A DNA stretch of 64,000 bases from Streptomyces sp. NBC_01775 (lineage in GTDB: Bacteria > Actinomycetota > Actinomycetes > Streptomycetales > Streptomycetaceae). This document shows positions 55,361 to 63,945 of this stretch, piece after piece (positions within the stretch are counted from its first letter, which is position 1; each line of letters starts with the position of its first letter). The notes below the pieces were generated by a model that did no database searches, had not been told where the DNA came from, and worked only from the letters and a program-made list of their open reading frames with translations. Both the position numbers and the translations under genes were made by a program. The stretch covers positions 7,812,001 to 7,876,000 of the forward strand of contig NZ_CP109104.1 of the NCBI RefSeq assembly GCF_035917675.1, given 5' to 3'.

Positions 55361-57532
55361 ATGGGCGCGAAGGCCGACATGCTCACGGTGCGCGAACTGC
55401 GCGATCTGCGGCTGGGCAAGCTCAACACGGCGGTGACCGACTGGCGCGAGATGGTCCGCAGGCTCAGGACGATCGCCGACGGGGACGGCGGCGGGGGCGA
55501 CAAGGGCAAGAGCAAGGGCGAGGTGTCGGCCGCCGGGCTGAGCGGCGCGGCGCGCGGCGCGGACTGGGCGGGCGAGAACGCGGCCGTCACCCAGCAATTC
55601 GTCTCCAGGACCGCGGTCGAGATGACCGAGATGGCGGCGGAGGCCGGGGACGTCCTGGGCATTCTCGAATCCGCGCACAAGAAGTTCACGAAGCACAAGG
55701 AAGACCTTGAGACCGTCATCGAGGACGTCAAGAAGCAGCACATCCACATCAACGCACAAGGCACGGCGGTCGAGTCCGACGGGACGGCCAAGGCCGAGAA
55801 GCCGACGCAGGAGCAGCTCGACGCCGCCGCGAAGCGGATCGAACGCGTGCTGTGGGACGCGGCGGAATCGGACCGCATCGCGGCCCGCGAGCTGCGAGCG
55901 ATAGCGAAGCGGAAGCACGAGTTCAGCAGCCAGAACGCGGGCAGCCTGAAGGCCGCCGACGCGCGGCAGGGCGAGGAGGACGCCGCGTACTGGACGAAGA
56001 AGCTCCACGACCTCGGCAACCATCCCGAGAAGCTCACCGAGCCGCAGCTCAAGAAGTTCAACGAGGCGCTCCGCAACCAGCGCGACAACCCCGCGTTCAC
56101 CACCACGTTCAGCCAGGTCATGGGGGGCGAGGGCACCCTCCAGTTCTGGCGCTCGCTCGCCGACCCCGGCAAGGGCGACACCCCAACGGGCGCCAGGGCC
56201 GAACTGCTGGGCCACGTCCAGGACAACCTGAGCATGACCCTGGCCAACGCCACCCGCCAGAACACGCCGGGCATGCAGGCCTGGGAGGACGAGGTCATCA
56301 AGGCCGGCACCAAGGAGTTCGGGCACCCCGGCATCATGTCCAAGGCGTACGGCTTCCAGGTCATGAGCAACCTCATGGGCAAGGGTCAGTTCGACAAGGG
56401 CTTCCTGGACCGGTACGGCGACGAGATGCTCAAGTTCGAGCGCGGCAAGGGCAAGGGCCCGGAGGCATGGGGCCTGATGGCGCCGGGCACCGACCTGGAC
56501 CACTCCAACGACAATTCCCGGGGTAACGACCCCATGACGGGCTACCTCAAGGCCCTCAGCCACAACCCCGACGCCTCGACGGCGGTCTTCAACAACGGGG
56601 ACAAGGCGGACTATCTCCTGAAGGAGCGCGCCTACTACGACGAGGACAAACTCGACTCCGACGGCGCCGACCCGGACAAGAAGCTCCTCTCCCGCGAGGC
56701 CCTGGGCGACGCCCTCTTCGCCGCTGGCAGTGGCATGAACCCGGACGACCCGGCGGCCGAGTACGTCGAGCACCGCCCGGAGCACAAGCAGGTGCTGGAG
56801 GGCGTGCTGTCCCGGCTGGCCGACAAGGGTGACGACATGCCGACCGCCATCCGCGACGACATGGCCAGGCTGCTGGGCAACCACGGCGAGGACGCGCACT
56901 TGACGATGGGCGGGACAAGCGAGGAGTGGCGGCTTGACCGGAATGACATGTTGGAGGTCACCAAACAGATCTCCCGCGATCCGGACAGCTACCAGGTGCT
57001 CAACCAGGCCATGGACAGGGCCATGATGCAGGACATCCACGAGACGACAGAGGACACGGAGGAGTCGAAGCCCCGAGATAGCCTGGACCGGTCGGGCCGC
57101 ACGGTCGGGTTCCTGGAAGAGGCCCGGACCCGGGCCATCGGTGACAAGACAGCGCAGGAGCTCAAAGACCTGGGGTGGGGTGCGAAGGGCATGGGCGGCT
57201 ATTTGGTGGTGGGCACGGCCGCCACCGCCGCCTCGCCCTGGCTGCCGCCGACGGTGGGCGGGCACATCGACCACGCCGCGTTCGCGATCAGCAAGGCGCT
57301 GGTCGAGGACGAGACCCTCCGCATCCAGGAGGACGGAAGCAAGGACAGCAGTGACGTCGCCGCGCTCCAGGACAAGCGCCTCGAAGCACTCAAGGACGAA
57401 TGGTACGAGACCAACCGGGACTGGGCGAAGGAGAGGGACGACTACTCGAAGAATCACGGTGCGCTGGCAGAGATCAACGCCGCGGCACAGGACGGGATAG
57501 GCGATGCGAAGCGGTACAGAGGAACCCCGTAG
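55361..57532 (+). CDS. large helical protein, possible type VII-secreted effector
   Basis: Protein of 723 residues, hydrophilic and mostly helical. The N-terminal 180 residues are coiled-coil-like (DVLGILESAHKKFTKHKEDL). A long middle region with segments such as PEKLTEPQLKKFNEALRNQR and NPAFTTTFSQVMGGEGTLQF recalls DUF6571-type proteins. The C-terminus carries one hydrophobic, glycine-rich stretch (MGGYLVVGTAATAASPWLPP). No toxin or protease motif could be named. The ATG at 55361 lies 26 bp after the preceding stop. It may be the main exported product of the operon. Confidence 0.78.
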   Translation: MGAKADMLTVRELRDLRLGKLNTAVTDWREMVRRLRTIADGDGGGGDKGKSKGEVSAAGLSGAARGADWAGENAAVTQQFVSRTAVEMTEMAAEAGDVLGILESAHKKFTKHKEDLETVIEDVKKQHIHINAQGTAVESDGTAKAEKPTQEQLDAAAKRIERVLWDAAESDRIAARELRAIAKRKHEFSSQNAGSLKAADARQGEEDAAYWTKKLHDLGNHPEKLTEPQLKKFNEALRNQRDNPAFTTTFSQVMGGEGTLQFWRSLADPGKGDTPTGARAELLGHVQDNLSMTLANATRQNTPGMQAWEDEVIKAGTKEFGHPGIMSKAYGFQVMSNLMGKGQFDKGFLDRYGDEMLKFERGKGKGPEAWGLMAPGTDLDHSNDNSRGNDPMTGYLKALSHNPDASTAVFNNGDKADYLLKERAYYDEDKLDSDGADPDKKLLSREALGDALFAAGSGMNPDDPAAEYVEHRPEHKQVLEGVLSRLADKGDDMPTAIRDDMARLLGNHGEDAHLTMGGTSEEWRLDRNDMLEVTKQISRDPDSYQVLNQAMDRAMMQDIHETTEDTEESKPRDSLDRSGRTVGFLEEARTRAIGDKTAQELKDLGWGAKGMGGYLVVGTAATAASPWLPPTVGGHIDHAAFAISKALVEDETLRIQEDGSKDSSDVAALQDKRLEALKDEWYETNRDWAKERDDYSKNHGALAEINAAAQDGIGDAKRYRGTP

Positions 57533-57535
57533 GAA

Positions 57536-58102
57536 ATGACCGGAACCAGGCACGTCGCGCGAGGGGCCTTCGTCCCGCTCGCCTCCGCACTCGTCCTCGT
57601 CCTCACGGCCTGCTCCGGGGGCGGTGGCAGGGAATACACGATCCCCAAGCAGTTCTGCGGGACGAAGATCCCGAAGGAGGCGATCGAACCGCTGCTTCCT
57701 GACGGAAAGGAGCTGAAGCAGTCGCCGCCCCGGGACCTGTCCGACGGCAACGACACGGTCATCACATGTGCGGTGTCCATCGACGGGAGCGCCATGCTCT
57801 CGCTTCGGAGGACGGAGCTCGACAAGCCGCTGACCGACGGCGACAAGCGCGTGTCCCGGAAGACGTTGCACGATTCCCGGTCCGTGCACCTGCCGGATGT
57901 GCACTGGGCAGTGCAGGGTGACGACGAGCTCCACCTGTCCACGCCCTGCAAGAGCAGCCGCGCGGATTCGCGCTCGTATCTTTTCGACTTCCGTGATGGG
58001 AAAGAGCAGTCGTCTTCTCCACGCCTCTCCCGTAAGGACATCCTGCGATTCGCGAAGGCGTTCGTGCCCCGGGACAAGAAGAAGGGTGGCTGCACCCGTT
58101 GA
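57536..58102 (+). CDS. lipoprotein A, paralogue of the next gene
   Basis: Lipoprotein of 188 residues with lipobox LTAC near residue 26. The mature start GGGGREYTIPKQFCGTKIPK and IEPLLPDGKELK motif are shared with the following product (GREYDLPRDICGVKVSKGVL, DPLLPDGEKLE), and both end in GCTR. Paired cysteines suggest a disulfide-stabilised extracellular domain. It starts 3 bp after the large helical protein gene. It could be a surface receptor or immunity-type partner for that protein; no family recognised. Confidence 0.78.
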   Translation: MTGTRHVARGAFVPLASALVLVLTACSGGGGREYTIPKQFCGTKIPKEAIEPLLPDGKELKQSPPRDLSDGNDTVITCAVSIDGSAMLSLRRTELDKPLTDGDKRVSRKTLHDSRSVHLPDVHWAVQGDDELHLSTPCKSSRADSRSYLFDFRDGKEQSSSPRLSRKDILRFAKAFVPRDKKKGGCTR

Positions 58103-58653
58103 GCGTGGGAAGCGTCAGGCACGCCGCACGGCGTGTGCTCCTGCCGCTTGCCGCCGTGGCCCTTCTCCTCCCGGCCGTCTCGGGGTGTGCGGGCCGGGAG
58201 TACGACCTGCCGCGTGACATCTGCGGGGTGAAGGTCTCCAAGGGTGTGCTCGACCCGCTGCTGCCGGATGGCGAGAAGCTCGAACAGAAGCGGGAGCGGC
58301 GTGAGCACATCGACCGGCACTTCGTGCGCTGCGACGTGACCGTCGATGGCGGGGACGGGCTCTACATCACGCTCTATGAGATGCCGAGTGTGGACCGTAA
58401 GGGATCCACCGAGGACCACCCCCGGTACATCAAGAATCCCCCCTTCTCCGGCTGGGCCGAGGTGCGGGACGGCAAGAGCCTGGGAAGTACGGCGTGCCGG
58501 GAGGGCTCCAAGAACAGGTCCGACGCCCTCACGTTCACGTTCTCCCTCCACACCGTGAAGGGCGACGGGGAGGAGGAGCGCCGTGCGGCGACCGAGCGCT
58601 TCGTCAAGGCGTGGCTCCCCGGCGAGAAGAAGAAGGAGGGCTGCACCCGCTGA
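58099..58653 (+). CDS. lipoprotein B, paralogue of the previous gene
   Basis: Lipoprotein of 184 residues with signal and lipobox VSGC. It shares the GREYxxPxxxCGxKxxK and PLLPDGxxL motifs and the C-terminal KKEGCTR with lipoprotein A, so it arose by tandem duplication. The start is the TTG at 58099 overlapping the upstream stop as TTGA; a GTG at 58105 is the alternative. Last gene of the operon that begins at 54861. Confidence 0.76.
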   Translation: MSVGSVRHAARRVLLPLAAVALLLPAVSGCAGREYDLPRDICGVKVSKGVLDPLLPDGEKLEQKRERREHIDRHFVRCDVTVDGGDGLYITLYEMPSVDRKGSTEDHPRYIKNPPFSGWAEVRDGKSLGSTACREGSKNRSDALTFTFSLHTVKGDGEEERRAATERFVKAWLPGEKKKEGCTR

Positions 58654-58805
58654 GCTGGGGTCCAGGGCCTGGGCGCGGTGGCGGCTCACGAGACGCTCCG
58701 CAGCCCGGGGGTCCGGGCCTGGCACGGGAGGCGTCGAGGGCGGTGAGGTCGGCATTCAGCGTGGGGCCTGCACGCCTTGACGATGACCGTCCGCAGGCGG
58801 CGCCT

Positions 58806-59891
58806 TTACGCGGGCAGCGCGCGTACCAGCGAGTCGCGCAGTCGGGTGCGTTCTGCGGACATGAAGCGGTGCAGGGTGCGTGACCCGAGGGCCACACGCT
58901 GGGCGCTGCGCCGCCGCTCGGCGTCGTAGGCCCGCAGGGCTGCGCCCAGCCCGGCTGCGCCCTGCCCGGTCCGCCCGGCGATCGCGCGGCTCAGGGCCTC
59001 GGCGTCCAGGAGTGCGGTGCACGCGCCCTGGCCCAGGTTGGGTGTCATGGCGTGCGCCGCGTCGCCGACCAGTGCGATCCGTCCCTCGGTGACGAAGGCC
59101 GGCAGCGCGGGGTACAGGTGCCGCATCTCGTAGCGGATCCAGGTGGCCGGGTCGGTCTCGCGGAGGATGCGCGGGATCGGGTCGTGCCAGCCGTCGAAGT
59201 AGGCGCGCACCTCGTCCGCGCTGTCCGGACCGTCCGCGCTGTCCGGACCGGCGGCGGGCACCGTGGCGTACCAGTTGGTGCGGCCGGGCTCGATGGGCGT
59301 CATGCCGAAGAAGCGGCCCTTACCCCACGTCTCGCCGTGGACGCCGCTCTCGAGGTCCGCGACGCCGATCCAGGCGACGGTGCCGACGTGGCGGGGCGTG
59401 CTGTGCTCCCCGAACCGGGCCGTGCGCACCGTGCTGCGCAGGCCGTCGGCGCCCACGACCAGATCGTGCCCCGCGAGCAGCTTGTCCACATCCTCGGCGG
59501 TCTCGGCCCGGTCCCCGAAGGCGAGAGGTACGTCGCCGAACCGCTCCAGCTCCGCCAGCAGCGCGTCGATCAAGTACGGCCGCGAGATGAGCACTTCGGG
59601 GCGGCCCGCCTTCCGCTCGATCCGCTCCAGCGGCAGGCTCGCCAGCACGGCGCCCGCCGGGGTGCGGATGCGCGCGCCCCGGTAGGGCACCGCGCGGGCA
59701 TGGAAGGCCTCGCCCACGCCCAGCCGTTCGAGAGCGGACTGTGCGGTGGGGTGGATACCGAACGCCGTGCCGTACCGCTCGGGTCCCTCGCGCCGCTCCC
59801 GCACCGAGACCTGCCATCCGGCCCGCCGCAGCCCGATCGCCGTGGCCAGCCCGCCCACTCCCGCACCCACGACCACCGCTGTCCCGCCCAT
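58806..59891 (-). CDS. FAD-dependent monooxygenase
   Basis: Flavoprotein of 361 residues of the PHBH/salicylate hydroxylase family. The dinucleotide motif VVVGAGVGGLATAIGLRRAG is at the N-terminus. The DG-type motif is LVVGADGLRSTVR, and the FAD ribityl motif is LVGDAAHAMTPNLGQGACTA. It hydroxylates an aromatic or polycyclic substrate with NAD(P)H; the substrate is unknown. A short duplicated DSADGPDSAD stretch lies near residue 230. The ATG at 59891 follows GGGGGAAG. Two palindromes lie in the promoter region. Confidence 0.88.
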   Translation of the reverse strand: MGGTAVVVGAGVGGLATAIGLRRAGWQVSVRERREGPERYGTAFGIHPTAQSALERLGVGEAFHARAVPYRGARIRTPAGAVLASLPLERIERKAGRPEVLISRPYLIDALLAELERFGDVPLAFGDRAETAEDVDKLLAGHDLVVGADGLRSTVRTARFGEHSTPRHVGTVAWIGVADLESGVHGETWGKGRFFGMTPIEPGRTNWYATVPAAGPDSADGPDSADEVRAYFDGWHDPIPRILRETDPATWIRYEMRHLYPALPAFVTEGRIALVGDAAHAMTPNLGQGACTALLDAEALSRAIAGRTGQGAAGLGAALRAYDAERRRSAQRVALGSRTLHRFMSAERTRLRDSLVRALPA

Positions 59892-59920
59892 GCGGCTTCC
59901 CCCGCTCCGGTCGCCCGTAT

Positions 59921-59958
59921 CCACCACGGCTGTGGTGGTGCTACGTCTGTGGTACCAC
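59921..59958. promoter_or_regulatory. paired palindromes before the monooxygenase gene
   Basis: CCACCAC-GGCT-GTGGTGG at 59921-59938 and GTGGTACCAC at 59949-59958 share the GTGGT half-site. They lie 30-67 bp upstream of the monooxygenase start. A TetR- or MarR-type regulator is a reasonable guess; none is encoded next to it. Confidence 0.5.
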
Positions 59959-60156
59959 GACTGGGGTGACAGGGCAAGGATCGGAGACCAGGGGGCGATG
60001 TCCATCACGCGGGGCGTTTACGGGCGTTGGGGCGGGCTACCCGACCGCCGCCGGGCCCCGGAGCCGGGGCTCAACGACCCATCAGATCGGCTCCCGCCAC
60101 ATGCGCGACGGACCGTGACGGACCGCGCGACGTGCCGGGAGCCGGAGAGGGCGGAC

Positions 60157-60852
60157 ATGTTCACCATCTTGCTCATCGTCGGTCTCGTCGTGATCCTGGC
60201 CGTCGCCCTCGGCCTGGCCCTCCGCTTCACGCAGGGTGCGGGCGTCGGGGGGCCGGGCGTGAAGCGGCGCTTCGGACCCGAGTACGACCGTGCCGTGGCT
60301 CGCCACAACGGCGACACCAAGGCCGCCAGGCGCGAGCTGAACGACCGGCTGCGGCGTTATGGCTCGCTGAAGGAGAAGCCGCTGGTACCCGGCGCGCAGG
60401 AGCGGTACGCCGAGCGCTGGACCGCGGTTCAGGAGCACTTCGTGGAGTCGCCGCCCGCGGCGCTGAACGAGGCGGACGTGCTGCTGGCCCAGCTGTCCAC
60501 CGACCGCGGCTACCCGCCGAACGTCACGTTCGAGGAGCGCATCGACGCGCTGTCGGTGCACCACGCCCACCACGTGCACGGATACCTGCGCGTCCACGAG
60601 GCGCTGCGCGGTGAGAACACCGAGGAGATGCGCGCGGCCTTCCTGGAGGCGCGTGGCCTGTTCGAGGTGCTGGCCACCCCGCACCACGACGGCACGACGC
60701 ACGGGCGCGGACTCGGACACACCCGTGGCATCGGCCGCACGCACGACAAGCACGAGCCGACGTCCGCTGCGGGACGCGGACGCGAGTCCGGCCGCGGCGG
60801 CCGAGCTCGCTGGACGCCGGGCTACCCGATGAAGGGGGGCGAAGCCCGATGA
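60157..60852 (+). CDS. membrane-anchored protein of unknown function
   Basis: Protein of 231 residues with one N-terminal transmembrane helix (MFTILLIVGLVVILAVALGL) and a soluble, helical remainder (YDRAVARHNGDTKAARRELN, RYAERWTAVQEHFVESPPAA, VHHAHHVHGYLRVHEALRGE). The His-rich centre is notable. The C-terminus is arginine/glycine-rich. No family could be named with confidence. GGAGAGGG precedes the ATG at 60157. It overlaps the next gene as ATGA. Confidence 0.7.
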   Translation: MFTILLIVGLVVILAVALGLALRFTQGAGVGGPGVKRRFGPEYDRAVARHNGDTKAARRELNDRLRRYGSLKEKPLVPGAQERYAERWTAVQEHFVESPPAALNEADVLLAQLSTDRGYPPNVTFEERIDALSVHHAHHVHGYLRVHEALRGENTEEMRAAFLEARGLFEVLATPHHDGTTHGRGLGHTRGIGRTHDKHEPTSAAGRGRESGRGGRARWTPGYPMKGGEAR

Positions 60853-61292
60853 CGGCCGACGCCGAACGCCCCAGGACCGCGCCCCTGCCTCCCACGCCTC
60901 CTCCCGTACCCCAGCCCCCGGCGGGAACTTCGGGAGCGAGCGGCCGGACAGGCCCCGCACCCGGGCGAGGCAAGGGGGCCCCGGCCGCGCCGCCCGCCCC
61001 CGCGGGGACGTCCCTCAAGACAGAGCGGCTGCTCCCGGAGGGACGGAGCGAGCAGCTGGACCTGCGCCTCCAGCACGCGGTCAGCACCTTCGTCGAAGAC
61101 CCGCGCGCAGCCGTGCGGGAGGCCGACGAGGCGTTCGAGGAAGCGGCGAACCAACTGACCGAGACCCTCGCGGAGTTGCGGCGCTTCCTCAGGTCGGGCT
61201 GGCACGACCAGCAGGGCGAGTCCGGTACGGAGGAGCTGCGCCGTGCCCTCCAGCAGTACCGCGACAACACCCAGCGGCTGCTGCGGATGTGA
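60849..61292 (+). CDS. unknown helical protein with proline-rich N-terminus
   Basis: Protein of 147 residues. The first 60 are proline/alanine-rich and probably disordered. The rest is one helical unit (EQLDLRLQHAVSTFVEDPRA, ANQLTETLAELRRFLRSGWH, ALQQYRDNTQRLLRM). It is coupled to the preceding membrane protein by an ATGA overlap, so the two likely work together. It is followed by a very strong hairpin terminator. Function unknown. Confidence 0.72.
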   Translation: MTADAERPRTAPLPPTPPPVPQPPAGTSGASGRTGPAPGRGKGAPAAPPAPAGTSLKTERLLPEGRSEQLDLRLQHAVSTFVEDPRAAVREADEAFEEAANQLTETLAELRRFLRSGWHDQQGESGTEELRRALQQYRDNTQRLLRM

Positions 61293-61332
61293 GACACCGC
61301 TGCGGCACACGGGCTGCGGCACGCGAAGAGCT

Positions 61333-61378
61333 GCCCCCGTGCGGCGGACCGGCGAAAGCTGGTCCGCCGCACGGGGGC
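61333..61378 (+). terminator. 18-bp perfect-stem terminator
   Basis: Perfect 18-bp inverted repeat: GCCCCCGTGCGGCGGACC at 61333-61350 and its complement at 61361-61378, with a ten-base loop. It lies 41 bp after the stop codon of the upstream gene. There is no U-tract, as is common in streptomycetes. Confidence 0.8.
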
Positions 61379-61427
61379 GGTGTACGACGGCCCGGCCGCC
61401 GCGCGCTGCCCGCTGCCCGGCCGCCGC

Positions 61428-61470
61428 ACTGAGCCCCGAGCCCGCCTCCGAAGCGGGCTCAGGGCTCAGT
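61428..61470 (-). terminator. hairpin terminator of the DUF4236 gene
   Basis: ACTGAGCCC-C-GAGCCCGC at 61428-61445 pairs with GCGGGCTC-A-GGGCTCAGT at 61453-61470, 17 pairs with one mismatch. It lies just after the stop codon of the leftward gene at 61485. Confidence 0.7.
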
Positions 61471-61484
61471 GTCCGTGGGCGGGC

Positions 61485-61700
61485 TCAGTGCCTGTGGCTG
61501 CGCCCCTTGTGCGATCGGCTGCTTCGGGTCTTCCGGTAGCCGAAGGGCCCGGGCAGATCCATCGACGTGGTTCGGCGGCCTGTGGAGCTGTAGGTCCTGC
61601 GCGGGCCCCGGCCGCCCGTGGTGAAGGACACCGACTTGCGGTTGACGTTCATCCGGACCCCCGGCAGGATCCGGAAGCTCTTGCGGAAGGTGATCCCCAT
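61485..61700 (-). CDS. DUF4236 protein
   Basis: Basic protein of 71 residues starting MGITFRKSFRILPGVRMNVN, then SVSFTTGGRGPRRTYSSTGR. This is the DUF4236 pattern (short beta-strand motif often found at the N-terminus of bacterial proteins of unknown role). The C-terminus is Arg/Ser/His-rich. AAGGAG lies about ten bases before the ATG. It stands alone between the strong terminators and the otnC gene. Confidence 0.78.
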   Translation of the reverse strand: MGITFRKSFRILPGVRMNVNRKSVSFTTGGRGPRRTYSSTGRRTTSMDLPGPFGYRKTRSSRSHKGRSHRH

Positions 61701-61852
61701 GGGATGTCCACTCCTTCTGCCGTTCCATTTCTTTCGTTCTCCGGAGCCCGGCCCGCACGTCGCGAGCTGGTCGCTCCCGCCCGCCGGGTACCCACCCACC
61801 CGCCCTCGACGCGGCGCGAGTTGAGGCGGTGCGGCACCGTTTCCGGCCCGTC

Positions 61853-62515
61853 TCAGACTGTGCCGTCTCCCGCGTCGCAGGCGTCCCAGTGCGTTCCGTA
61901 GCGCCGGGCGAGCTCGCGGGCCCGCGCGTCCTCCAGCGGGTTCGGCCGGGTCCCGGCGAGCAGGATCAGGAGGGCGGCTGCCTCCTCCAACTCCACGGCG
62001 GCGTCCACGGCCGCCTTCATCGAGGTGCCGGCGGCCACGGGGCCGTGGTTCTGGAGCAGTGCGGCGTGGAAGCCGAAGCCGAGCCGCTCCACCAGGAGGG
62101 CCTGGTCCGGGTCGCCCGGCTCCGCGTACGGGATCAGCGGCGTCTGGCCGACCCGCATGACGAAGTACGGCGTCAGCGGGGGCAGCGCGCTCCGTGCGGA
62201 CCACGGCGGCAGACAGCTGACGGCCGTCGCGTGCCGGGAGTGCAGGTGGACGACGGCTCTCAGCGCGGGGTCCCGCCGGTAGAAGGCGGTGTGCAGCGGG
62301 AACTCCTTCGAGGGGCGCGGGCCCGCCACGTGCGTCCCGTCCGGCGTGAGTTCGCTGAGCGCGCCGGCGTCGAGCGCGGCGAGATCGGTGCCCGTCGGGG
62401 TGAGCAGGACGCGGTCGCCGTCGCGGACGCTGAGGTTGCCCGAGGAGCCGGGGCTCAGCCCGAGGCCCGCCAAGTGTGCGCCCGCCGCCGCGAGTTCGTC
62501 ACGTATGCCGTTCAT
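61853..62515 (-). CDS. otnC: class II aldolase-family 3-oxo-tetronate 4-phosphate decarboxylase
   Basis: Protein of 220 residues of the class II aldolase/adducin family. Zinc ligands are HLHSRHA near residue 94-100 and the His in LLQNHGPV near 155. The substrate-loop GSSGNLSVR near 24-32 and TPTGTDL are typical. Next to an OtnK homologue it should decarboxylate 3-oxo-tetronate 4-phosphate to dihydroxyacetone phosphate in four-carbon acid sugar breakdown. It overlaps the kinase gene by 4 bp (ATGA). Confidence 0.85.
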   Translation of the reverse strand: MNGIRDELAAAGAHLAGLGLSPGSSGNLSVRDGDRVLLTPTGTDLAALDAGALSELTPDGTHVAGPRPSKEFPLHTAFYRRDPALRAVVHLHSRHATAVSCLPPWSARSALPPLTPYFVMRVGQTPLIPYAEPGDPDQALLVERLGFGFHAALLQNHGPVAAGTSMKAAVDAAVELEEAAALLILLAGTRPNPLEDARARELARRYGTHWDACDAGDGTV

Positions 62516-63885
62516 GCCAGCGCGTCCCAGGCCGAGGTGAACAGGTCGGTCGCCCCGAAGTTGCCGGATTTCAACGCGAGGTCGATCCTCCGCGCCGGGC
62601 CTTCCCCGGCCTGTGCCCCCGTGCCGACTCCCCCCGCGTCGGCTCGCGTCCCCGCTCCGGGCTGCGTCCCCTCCCGGGCCCGCGGCTCCGCCGTCGCCCA
62701 GGAGACGCCGGGCCCCAGCGGGGCGCCCATCCGCAGCGTATGGATGCCGAGTGCGGTGACCACGGCGCCCGAGGTCTCCCCGCCCGCCACGAGCAGCCGG
62801 GTCGCCCCCGCGCGCACCAGGCCGACCGCACAGCGGGCGAGCGCGCGCTCCACCAGCTCCGCCGGTGAGCCGCCGTCATCCGCGCCGGGTGCCGACCGTT
62901 CGACGTCGCTCTCCTCGCCGACGGCGTAGATCAGGGGCGGGTGCGACGGATCGTCTCGCCAGCAGTGGACGGCGAACCCGGTGAGCGCGGCCACGGCCGC
63001 CTCGAAGTCGTCGCGCAGCGCGCCGAGGTCGAGCTTGCGGTGCGGCAGGTGCGCGCGGCCGTGGGCGACCTGTGCGCGGGTGGCCGCCGAGGCGCTGCCG
63101 GACAGCACGGCGCCCCGGGCCGAGGGGCCCGCCTCGGCGGCGCGGGCCCGCGCCGACTCCGCGTCCGGGCGCGGGCCCGTCAGCCCGAGCGCGAGCCCGG
63201 CGGCGCCGGTGACCAGCGGCAGCTCGTCCGTGGCGGCGGCCAGGACGCGCAGGTCGTCGTCGGTGGTGGCGTCGGCGACGATCAGCCCGTTCTGGCACGC
63301 GGGCTCCGCCAGCACCGCGCGGACGGCGGCGGCACCGGCGCGCACCGTCTCGTGGGGGAGGGCGTGCACGGCCCGCCGGGTCTGCGGGGCCAGCAGGCGG
63401 CCGAGGTGGGCGTCGTGCATCGGTGTGAGGGGGTGGTCGCGCATCGGGCTCTCGTCCAGGAGGTCGTCGTGGACGAAGAGCCGCGAGCGGTAGACGGTGC
63501 GCCCCGTGGCGGGGAAGGAGGGGACGACCACCGTGTGCCGCTCGCCCAGCTCGTCGAGCAGCGCGTCGGTGACGGGGCCGATGTTGCCCTGCGGGGTGGA
63601 GTCGAAGGTGGAGCAGTACTTGAAGTAGAAGCGCGCGCAGCCGGCCGCGCGCAGGGCCCGCAAGGCGCTGACCGAGTCGCGCACCGCCGTCTCCACGGGT
63701 GCGGTGCGCGACTTGAGGGCGACGACGACCGCGTCCACGCCCGAGGGGCCCTCGCCTGCGGCGCGCAGGGCGGCCGGGTCCGGCGGGCCGACGGTCACCT
63801 CGGTACGGAAACCCCGGGCGACCAGCATCGTGGCGAGGTCTGTCGCGCCGGTGAAGTCGTCGGCGATGGCCCCAAGGATCGGCAT
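62512..63885 (-). CDS. otnK: four-carbon acid sugar kinase (OtnK)
   Basis: Kinase of 457 residues of the former DUF1537 family. The substrate-binding half starts MPILGAIADDFTGATDLATM and has FYFKYCSTFDSTPQGNIGP, both highly conserved. The nucleotide half has LLVAGGETSGAVVTALG. It phosphorylates 3-oxo-tetronate (from L-threonate or D-erythronate) for the OtnC enzyme encoded downstream. The oxidation enzymes (OtnI, LtnD/DenD) and regulator are not within the window and may lie to the right. A proline/glycine-rich insert lies near residue 415. Confidence 0.9.
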   Translation of the reverse strand: MPILGAIADDFTGATDLATMLVARGFRTEVTVGPPDPAALRAAGEGPSGVDAVVVALKSRTAPVETAVRDSVSALRALRAAGCARFYFKYCSTFDSTPQGNIGPVTDALLDELGERHTVVVPSFPATGRTVYRSRLFVHDDLLDESPMRDHPLTPMHDAHLGRLLAPQTRRAVHALPHETVRAGAAAVRAVLAEPACQNGLIVADATTDDDLRVLAAATDELPLVTGAAGLALGLTGPRPDAESARARAAEAGPSARGAVLSGSASAATRAQVAHGRAHLPHRKLDLGALRDDFEAAVAALTGFAVHCWRDDPSHPPLIYAVGEESDVERSAPGADDGGSPAELVERALARCAVGLVRAGATRLLVAGGETSGAVVTALGIHTLRMGAPLGPGVSWATAEPRAREGTQPGAGTRADAGGVGTGAQAGEGPARRIDLALKSGNFGATDLFTSAWDALA

Positions 63886-63945
63886 CGGCCCTCCAGTTCG
63901 CGTACGGGCGGGGCCGTCGCGCCGGTGGCGATAACCCCTGTGAGC

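Noticed and set aside
55241..57934. 897-codon minus-strand frame opposite the large helical protein gene
   Set aside because: The plus-strand frame has ribosome site, tight operon spacing and soluble helical composition; the minus frame is a GC shadow without features.
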